Positions 56,236 to 64,000 of a DNA stretch of 64,000 bases are shown piece by piece. The translations under genes and the position numbers were made by a program. This DNA comes from Tillus elongatus (Eukaryota; Arthropoda; Insecta; Coleoptera; Cleridae), in the NCBI GenBank assembly GCA_964006375.1, contig OZ023264.1:13898225-13962224 (forward strand). Direction: 5' to 3'. The notes beneath the pieces were generated by a model. It was not told the DNA's origin. It saw only the letters and a list, made by a program, of their open reading frames with translations, and made no database searches. Position 1 is the stretch's first letter, and each line of letters begins with the position of its first letter.

Positions 56236-58392
56236 GTTGCATTTACGGGTCACCTTCTGACAACAACTTTGTCCAACTCTTCGACTACCTTTCTGAAAAA
56301 GCCCACCATCTGATTTCTGAATATCCTTCCTCCGAGGTCACTATTCTTGGTCACAATGTCCATAATAAGAAATGGCTAGGATTTCAAAAACCGATCCACA
56401 AGGGAGAGCAGCAGAGGCCTTTGCAGTCAGCAATTCTTTAGCCAATATGGTTTAGCAACCTACTTACTTTCCTCGCATCCCAACACACAGCTCAAATCCC
56501 TTGGATCTCCTACTTACTACAAAAACCTGAATGCTATAAGACATCTGTCACCGCCCCCCTTGGTCGCTCAGACCACGGCATGGTCACTGCTTCCTGCGCA
56601 TGCAACCCGAGGTCACACAGTCATCACACTCACTTATCATTTGGCACTACAACTCTGCGAACTGGGACGAAATACGGGATTACTTTTCCTCATTTCCATG
56701 GGCGTCTGTCTGCTTCTCTCATCCTGACCCATCTGATATCTCTCAAAACGTCACCGAAATTATCCAAGCTGGCATGGAATTATTTATTCCACGTACACAA
56801 AAAACCTCTTCAGCCACTCAAAAGCCCTGGATCTCTAAATCCTGTGACAAGATTAGACTTGAAAAGGTCAAAGCTCACAAAACGCTTCTACAGAATCCGC
56901 AAGAAACCGCTATGTCCGCATTCTTTCTGAGGCAAAAAACTCGTTTAATAACCACATCAAAAACAAAGTCCACTCAAGCTCCAACGGCAGCAAACCCTTC
57001 TCGACTCGTGCTAAATCTATTGGGAATAATTTCTGCAAGAGCACGTTCCCACCTCTTGTTTCAGGGGATGAAATTGTTTCTACCGCCCTGGGAAAGGCTG
57101 AACTTTTTGCCTCGTTGTTCGCCGGCAATTCTACTCTCAACCCACCTCCAAATGTTCAACCACCAACAGTCCCCAATGTCGCGCATAAAATGACGGATAT
57201 CATTTTCAAAACTAAAAAAGTACGAAAGATGCTCTCTTCTCTTAATACCAGGAAAGCCTCTGGCCTTGACGAGATCCCAGCAATTGTTCTCAAAAAATGC
57301 GCACCAGAACTTGCCCCTGTCCTGACTCGTCTGTTTCAGACATCTTACAATAGAGGCATATTCCCTAGTAACTGTAAAACTGCTCGAGTACAACCCGTCC
57401 CCAAGAAAGGATCCAAAGGGCTTCCTAGCAACTACAGGCCTATTTTTCTCCCTTCAGTCGTCTCTAAAGTGATGGAAAAGTATATAAACACCGAATTACT
57501 AAAATTTCTTGAAAAACACAGTCTAATCTACGACAGGCAGTATGGATTCTGTCAGCGCAGATCAACTGCCGACCTCCTTTCCTTTGTCACCCATTCGTGG
57601 AACAAGTCTATGGAACTACACGGTGAATCCCAGATTGTCGCTCTAGACATATCCAAAGCATTCGACCAGGTCTGGCACGCAGCGCTGCTTAATAAATTTC
57701 CGGCCTTTGGCCTACCACTAAAACTCTGTACCTGGACAGCAAATTTCCTCTCCAACCGGAGCATTTCTGTTGTCGTGAATGGCCATTCCTTTAAACTGTA
57801 TCCAATTAATGCAGGGGTCCCTCAAGGTTCAGCTTTAGCCCCTACTTTGTTTCTTCTCCACGTCAATGACCTCCTCTCTAGCACATCCAACCCAGTTCAC
57901 AGTTACGCGGACGACAGCACCCTCCACTCAAATATACAATATTCTAAGCCTGTCTCTTTAGCCCACTTAGATGAGGATCGCAGATACATGGAGGGTTCTG
58001 TCTCTGTGGATCTCCAAAAAATATTAGACTGGGGAAGTAGAAATCTTGTACAATTCAACTCCACCAAATCTCAGTCTTGCTTTCTATCTCATAAGAGATA
58101 AACCAGCCTGAGATATATCACAATGAACAACCAAGTTATTCAAAGTAATGAGTCCTTTTCACTTGTTGGCATTTCTGTGGATCGAAATCTCAATTGGCAC
58201 CAACATGTCACATCAATTGTAGAAGCGGCTGCTAAGAAATTAGGTTTCCTCTACCGGGCTCGCAAATACTTGTCACCAGCTAATCTCTATACCTTATATA
58301 CTTCACAAATAAGGCCAAACCTCGAATACTGCTCCCACATCTGGTGTGGCGCTGCCGCTTCTACACTCGCTATCCTGGACTCCATTCAGAAC
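56236..58392 (+). mobile_element. Jockey-like non-LTR element, truncated at both ends
   Basis: Starts in the endonuclease (CIYGSPSDNNFVQLFDYL equivalent near 56240) and stops inside the C-terminal part at LAILDSIQN (58392), where unrelated sequence begins. The longest open RT of the family is 57115-58101: RKASGLDEIPAIVLKKCAPE, LPSNYRPIFLPSVVSKVMEK, QIVALDISKAFDQVWHAALL (motif A), NAGVPQGSALAPTLFLLHVN (motif B) and YADDSTLHSN. A stop follows LSHKR. The endonuclease part is frameshifted. Confidence 0.88.
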
Positions 58393-58890
58393 AAGATTTT
58401 CCTTAAAATTGGACTTAATACACTCTGGCTCTGGGATACAGAATATTAAAATGGCTTGAGTAAATAAATAGTATTAAACGAAGTGTGCATTTATACACTC
58501 AAATTTTTAAAAAATTGTTATACACGTTTAAGTACTTATATAGTCAAGTATTCCAGTGGCACGCAGTAATCTAATTAACTAATTTTATAATTCTAAATGA
58601 AAGAATGTAATTAAAGTGGCACATTTCGTCTGTAATTAGTGTTCTGTAATGGCCTAGTCATGCCACGGTTCCCCCTAGAATACATTAATTCTTAAAAAAA
58701 GACAGAAACTCAAATGTGAGTTCCGCTAAATGTAGCATGCGACAACTGGGAATTGTAATGTTTCGCTATTTTATTTACAACGCGCTATATAATATGGATG
58801 GTACATAAATGCTGAAATAAATAGTGCAATAGAATGCTGACGACAGCAGTTTTATGGTCTATAAACTTATAGCGTTTTCATTATTCAACC
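58393..58890. other. No recognisable feature
   Basis: AT-rich stretch after the truncated non-LTR element; nothing supportable. Confidence 0.4.
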
Positions 58891-59068
58891 TTTTGTCTTG
58901 GAAGCTAAACTTACCAGAGACAATCGAAAAGTTTTAGAGTTAGCTGTAACCAGAAATACGTCAACATATATGGATGCGTATGATTTTAAAAACATAACAA
59001 AAAATAAGATTGGTTTAGTAACAGTGGCGGCTCGTGATATAAAAAACTGGAGGCATGACTCTAAAAGA

Positions 59069-60332
59069 GAAGCACGCTGATGATGGGCTGGTCCTAGTCA
59101 CCGGCAAATTCCTCGGCGTCGTCTGTGAGTGCATGCAAGCTGCCTGTAGCATAATTGAAAGGTGGTGTGGTGAGCTGAGACTCTCCGTAAACTCGGCGAA
59201 GACCCTATTCAGCAAGAAGTGGAATGCGAAGGGGTTCAGGGAGCCCGTGATGTTTGGAAAACCTTTAGCTTTAGTGCGGGAGGTCAAATATCTGGGGGTG
59301 GTCCTGGACTCCAAACTAACATGGGGGTCGCAAATAGAACGAGTAGTGAGAAAGGGCGTAGCGACCCTGTGGCAGCTGCGTCGAGTGATAGGGAGGACCT
59401 GGGGACTTAATCATGGGATCCTTCATTGGATTTACACTGCGATCGTCAGGCCGAGAATCCTCTATGGGGCATTGGTCTGGTGGTGTGGTGTGAACCAAAC
59501 TACTACCAGAAAGCTGGCCACACTCAAAAGGCTGGCAATCCTGTGTATCACAGGCGCTATGAGGACCGCACACTCAGCCGCGCTAGAGGTCTGGTTGATG
59601 CTGCCACCGCTTCCCATCTATATCAGAAGGGAGGCTATGGCGTCGCATCTTAAAATGCGAGACTCTGGAAACTGGTGCGGAGAGGAAGCAGTAATAGGGC
59701 ATGAAAGAGTCGCCAAGGAGGTGGAAAAGGGAATTCCAATTTCCGCCATCAAGGTACGGAATTCCGAGGACGATATTAGGTTGACTAGGCCATATACCCT
59801 CAGAATCCCCAGTAGGGATCAGTGGAGGGAAAATGAGGTTGCATTCCAGCCCGCAAGCCTAGTCTGTTTTACCGACGGATCGCGGCTGGAGGATCAACAA
59901 TCCTCCGGGGCAGGATTATACATCGAGGGCCTGAGGGTGCGCGAGAGTAATGCTCTGGGCACATATACCACGGCATTCGAAACCGAGGTGTACGCTATCC
60001 TGTCTGTGGCCAATAGACAGGATGTGAGGAGCCCCGAGAAATGTGTATACATGTGCTCGGATAGCCAGGCGGTCCTACGGGAAGTCTGCGCGGCCAGATT
60101 TAGATCAACACTGGTTCAGGAGTGCGCTGACGCCCTCAAAGGACTAGCCAGGACAAAGGAGGTTCAACTGGTGTGGGTTCCGGGACACTGTGGCGCAGCG
60201 GGGAATGAGGTAGCGAATAATCTCGCAAGGCTTGGTTCCCGGCGGCCTTTCTGTGGCCCGGAGCCGGCGATAGGTATAAGTAGGAAGAAGCAGAATTGTT
60301 CGGTTAGAGAACTCTGCAGAGGAATCAGGTAA
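59069..60332 (+). pseudogene. RT end plus RNase H of I/R1-like element 3
   Basis: Open frame of about 420 residues from the truncated 5' end to TAA 60330-60332. RT end: HADDGLVLVTG, RLSVNSAKTLFSKKWNAKGF, VKYLGVVLDSKLTWGSQIER, IVRPRILYGALVWWCG. RNase H: LVCFTDGSRLEDQQSSGAGL (D), FETEVYAILSVANRQ (E), YMCSDSQAVLREVCAARF (D) and VWVPGHCGAAGNEVANNLAR, where the fourth carboxylate expected in the AD.LAR position is Asn. N-truncated, so dead. Confidence 0.85.
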
Positions 60333-60557
60333 GTACCGTCACGGTCTTCATTTCGAGGTCGAGGCGCTTTGGCGACGGAACCTAAGAAGAGTAGAGCGGT
60401 GGTTGCTGGGGTTGGCAAAAAGGGCCCATTGTGGGCTACTTTCTTGGCGTTGGCCTCCCCACCACTGCTACTACTACTTTTTTTTTTCTTTTTTTGTTCC
60501 CTCAGGGCTCGTCCGCGGCCTTGCCGCCCCGATAGCACCGCAACGCTACTACTACTA
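59069..60557 (+). mobile_element. I/R1-like non-LTR element 3, 5'-truncated
   Basis: Flanked by CTAAAAGA at 59061-59068 and 60558-60565. Begins inside the RT at the catalytic region (HADDGLVLVTGKFLGVVCEC) and ends with a 3' UTR and (CTA)n-like run. A family distinct from 23201-25631. Confidence 0.85.
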
Positions 60558-60839
60558 CTAAAAGACAAGTTGTGGAAAATCCGTACGCACCCAACTTTAA
60601 GGTCATCTACTTTTTCTGATAAATTTTATTTAAAAAATAGCTATGTAATAATAAGCAAACATTGGCAAAAAAAAGAGGCTTACCATCAAACGTTGAAGAG
60701 ATGGCTGTAAACTATTGCTTTAAATACAAACGAAGCAGAACAAAAACCAAGTGAGATGTAAGGCACGAAACACGTGCCGCCATCTCGTTTTTGAAATTAA
60801 AAAAAAAAAAATTCTCAATCAATATAATCCAACTTTGGC

Positions 60840-61017
60840 ATGTAACAAAATTTTTTCAAAACAAATATTTATTTCTTTTGCAGAGGAAGACTTAAGAAGA
60901 GACTTAAGAAGGAATTGTTTCCAATTTAATAAGCTAAAAACAAATGTAAAATTCGATTATAGCGACACAAAGAAATATTTATTTTTAAGCCCAATTTGGG
61001 AAAAGTTGTTACGCTGA
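60840..61017 (+). other. Unknown short open frame
   Basis: Encodes FISFAEEDLRRDLRRNCFQF, NKLKTNVKFDYSDTKKYLFL and SPIWEKLLR, stop at 61015-61017, followed by AT-rich DNA with AATAAAGG near 61115. No family recognised. Codon content looks protein-like, but the frame is too short to judge. Confidence 0.25.
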
Positions 61018-61384
61018 TTTTTTGCCATATTTATGAACCCTTTTAGTCGAATTTATGTTTTTTAAAATTATACTGTTGTGAAGACAGAAAAATATGAATT
61101 TATTTTGTTATTAAATAAAGGATTTTTAGTTTATTTTAAATAATGGATTCACTTTTCCACGACTTGAACCCATATTTCATATGCTTACTGCTATTGGCAC
61201 ATTAATATATTTTTTGTTAGGAATAAAACTATATAACTATATTTTTTTATTGCTTAGTGTCCGAGTAACCTCAAATATCATCTAAACTGGGAAATGTACA
61301 TGAATAAGTTCATGTCCGAATTGACCCTACGCATAGAGGTGAATCCGGACACTATAAATCAAAAAATTATTCCTAACTGGTCAT

Positions 61385-62757
61385 AAACCCGGTGATTTTT
61401 ATTAGCGTAACGTATGCACCAGTAGGTGGCAGTGGACCTTTCCTTTACGTAATAGTAAAGGATTTTTTTCACCCGTGAAGTCCCAACGGACGGTTCCGGT
61501 TCTGGTGTACCAGTCGGTTTCCCTTATAAACAAAAATGATTATGGCTCCTCCTTGTACAAAAGATTCCGGAGATAAAATACCCGTCCATTCGGATCTCCG
61601 GGAGAGGGATGTGCAGGGCGCGCCGACATCAAGATTTAACATATCCTTCTCGAATATATGTGGCCTAAATTCTAACCTGAACTCCGTCCACCATTTCCTC
61701 CAGGCTAATAGGCCCCAACTCCTCTTCCTCACCGAAACCCAAATCAGTGCTAAAACAGCCACTAATCACCTTAATTTCCCGGGGTATGAGCTCCTTACTT
61801 CCTTTAGATTGCATGGAGGTATGTGCCATATGTCCGTAGCAATCTACCCTGCACCAAACTCCCCAATTTGGAAGCTGGAAGAAAAGACATACTTTGGATG
61901 AAACTCTTTCTCAGGGCTGCAACTAAATTCATCTGTTGCATTTACCGGTCACCTGCTGACAACAACTTTGTCCAGCTCTTCGACTACCTTTCTGAAAAAA
62001 ACCGACCATCTTATTTCTGCATATCCTTCCTCCGAGGTCACTATTCTTGCTGACTTCAATGTTCATAATAATAAGGAATGACTAGTATTTTCAAAACGCG
62101 ATCCACAAGGGAGAGCAGCGGAGGCCTTCGCAGTCAGCAATTGTTTAGCCAATATGGTTCAGCAGCCTACTTACTTTCCTCGCATCCCAAGACACATCTC
62201 AAAATCCCTTGGATCTCCTTCTTACTACAAAACCTAAATGCTATAAGACATCAGTCACCGCATCCCTTGGTCTCTCAGACACGGCATGGTCACTGCTTTC
62301 TGCGCAATGCAACCCGAGGTCACATAGTCATCACACCCACGTATCGTTTGGCACTCTCCGCGCACAACTCCACGAATTGGGACCAAATGCGGGATTACTC
62401 TTTGCCATTTCCATGGGCGTCTGTCTGCTTCTCTCATACTGACCCCTCTGATATCTTACAAAACGTCACCGAAATTATCCAAGCTGGCATGGAATTATTT
62501 ATTCCACGTACACAGAAAACCTCTTCAGCCACTCAAAAGCCCTGGTTCTCTAAATCCTGTGACAAGGCCAGACTTGACAAGGTCAAAACTCACAAAACGC
62601 TCCTACACAATCACAGTCAAGAAAACCGTCAAGCATTTAACGGCGCCAGAAACCGCTATGTCCGCATTCTTTCTGACGCAAAAAACTCGTTTAATAGCCA
62701 CATAAAAAACAAAGTCCTCTCAAGCTCCAACGGCAGCAAACCCTTCTGGACTCTTGA
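61385..62757 (+). mobile_element. Jockey-like non-LTR element, 5' part with endonuclease
   Basis: The only copy here with the start of the endonuclease: NISFSNICGLNSNLNSVHHF, LQANRPQLLFLTETQISAKT, NHLNFPGYELLTSFRLHGGM (61636-61830). After frameshifts: CCIYRSPADNNFVQLFDYLS, AGMELFIPRTQKTSSATQKP and NRYVRILSDAKNSFNSHIKN, ending at KPFWTLD (62757). Then it is replaced by another RT fragment on the opposite strand. The 5' start is uncertain. Confidence 0.8.
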
Positions 62758-63185
62758 CAACCTTTGTTTTTCCAAAATTTAGTTTCATGTTGTGCTGACA
62801 GAACCACCCATCCAATTCAACCAAAATATCACACACTCTATTCTGGACCGATTCAGCAGACGACCCCCTGACAATCACAGAGGTGTCATCAGCATAGAGG
62901 GTGACTTTTTTCCGTGCTATACAGGGAAGCTCATTTGTATAGACCACGAAAAGCAGTGGGCCGAGGATGCTACCCTGCGGTATCCCTGCTATCGCCAACC
63001 CATAATCTGAATACAACGTCCCACCCTTTCCATCGGCTGCCTTACCACATTGTCTTCTGTTTGTCAAGTATGATCTCATGAGATTCAGTGGAGCACCCCG
63101 CACACCATAACATTCCAACTTTGTGATAAGGATATCCACATCCACACAATCGAAGGCACTCTACAGATCAACAAAAACGAAATAA
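62758..63185 (-). mobile_element. Non-LTR RT fragment, separate family
   Basis: Minus strand: SAFDCVDVDILITKLECYGV, RGAPLNLMRSYLTNRRQCGK, AGIPQGSILGPLLFVVYTNE (motif B) and VTLYADDTSVIVRGSSAESV (YADD), then HNMKLNFGKTKVV. About 140 residues of RT palm with no stop until the junction with the Jockey-like copy at 62757. Distinct from the other non-LTR families here. Confidence 0.8.
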
Positions 63186-64000
63186 ACGATATAAAATGCT
63201 TTTTACACACAATCCTGCCGACCTGCCCTTCTGGACCTGACAACACCGCCTATATGCATCAAATATGTCAACGAAACAACAGTCATAACCCCAGGTGCAA
63301 GAATATATGTTTTTGTTGGAAACCGAAACGTTTTAATTGGGTTTATCATTGAAAGGTTATTAAAAACGAAATATACCACATTGTTTAACTTTATTAAAGT
63401 ATGTACAACTGTTTTTAGGCTATATTCTATTATAATCACGTTAATATGTAGCTGATGTTAAGTCGACCGTTCCCAATATTTCTGTATATGTCTTCTTTCT
63501 TGTATTCTAAGGATAGTCCAATAATTTAGTGAATAACGTAGAAGATAATTTAGACATGTCCGAAACCCTGAATTATTTTCCTACTAATCGCCTTTTTGAA
63601 AGCGGTTTCACTTTTTATTTCAGGTAATTATAAGTGCGTTAATTTTCCGGCTTTTCACTTATCTTTTCTGACAAGCTTGCCTATGGCCCAAACTGTCGAC
63701 ACAACATATTTTACGTTTCCATGAATATATTAAAACTTGTTACCCCTTATTCGCAGAGAGAAAGAGACTTAACAGAGCCCGCTTCATCTAAATGTGTGCT
63801 GGTCGAAAGGTCGGATTTCCTGTTGCCGGTAAAACGTTATCAAAAACCGTATTAAATTTCCCCTGAGTTGGCAGGCCCGATGTTTATCTGGTCTGACCAC
63901 GAATCAATAAGCTAAAGATTATTCTAGTGTATATATGTATGTGAGCCATCATCCATCTATCTAAATCTATCACCACGACCTTGCAAATTGCCCGTGTAAA
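63186..64000. other. No recognisable feature
   Basis: Mostly AT-rich DNA. CCGAAACGTTTTAATTGGG near 63325 recalls Penelope terminal sequences but lacks a ribozyme core. Galphao exons 1-2 were looked for and not seen. Confidence 0.35.

Larger units (their letters stand above)
58901..60620 (+). other. Unknown short open frame split by a retrotransposon
   Basis: 58901-59068 encodes LEAKLTRDNRKVLELAVTRN, TSTYMDAYDFKNITKNKIGL and VTVAARDIKNWRHDSKR without a stop. The I/R1-like element 59069-60557 with an 8-bp target duplication lies here. Past it the same frame stays open for about 18 codons, ending TGA ~60620. I do not recognise the protein. It may be a fragment of a transposase or an exon; no splice signals are convincing. 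Confidence 0.35.

Noticed and set aside
63230..63360. Another hammerhead near CCGAAACGTTTTAATTGGG
   Set aside because: No CUGANGA core or stem II at the needed spacing on either strand.

Overview
This is animal nuclear DNA, almost certainly insect. The only host gene I recognise is the alpha subunit of heterotrimeric G protein Go (Galphao), on the minus strand. Six coding exons are readable (464-651, 2182-2335, 6769-6898, 10079-10207, 10835-10995, 35963-36104). They cover about 300 of an expected ~354 residues, down to the stop codon. The two N-terminal exons, including the P-loop exon, are not visible and probably lie beyond base 64000. Exon sizes 142/161/129/130/154 bp and the protein sequence fit the insect Go class. 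The insect assignment rests on the protein and on the mobile-element families (piggyBac, Tc1/mariner, Penelope-like, Jockey-like and I/R1-like non-LTR, Ty3/gypsy). I cannot name the species.

Nearly everything else is intronic mobile DNA. Bases 1-10834 hold exons 8 to 5 with short introns containing: an inverted pair of hammerhead-ribozyme repeats (1157-1617); a tandem repeat split by a complete piggyBac element with TTAA target duplications (3524-5730); tRNA-derived SINEs; and a 307-bp tandem repeat carrying a well-formed hammerhead ribozyme (7445-7487). Intron 10996-35962 (24,967 bp) holds head-to-head Penelope-like elements, truncated non-LTR elements, an I/R1-like element with a 6-bp target duplication (23201-25631), two copies of a composite repeat block each hit by its own mariner, a solo gypsy-type LTR with primer-binding site, and a ~175-bp-arm hairpin around an (AT)n tract.

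Upstream of exon 3 (36105-64000) the main items are: a near-complete, very young Ty3/gypsy element (39012-45643, LTRs with two differences) with intact pol, a single stop in gag and a textbook -1 frameshift signal; a Penelope-like element with an in-frame (CA)n tract; a hAT-like C-terminal fragment; an intact tyrosine-recombinase gene of Crypton type (49446-50555); a second, broken recombinase split by a Jockey-like insertion; and further non-LTR fragments.

The most interesting strand is ribozyme biology. Hammerhead-type motifs occur at several independent places, one in a retrozyme-like tandem repeat, others at the ends of Penelope-like elements. Several sequence families with recurrent terminal motifs (family A, ending in GGGTCAG plus (AT)n; family B, bounded by an inverted CAGCAAGTGCGTTATGG motif) look like undescribed non-autonomous elements. 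No CRISPR, operon or bacterial feature is present.
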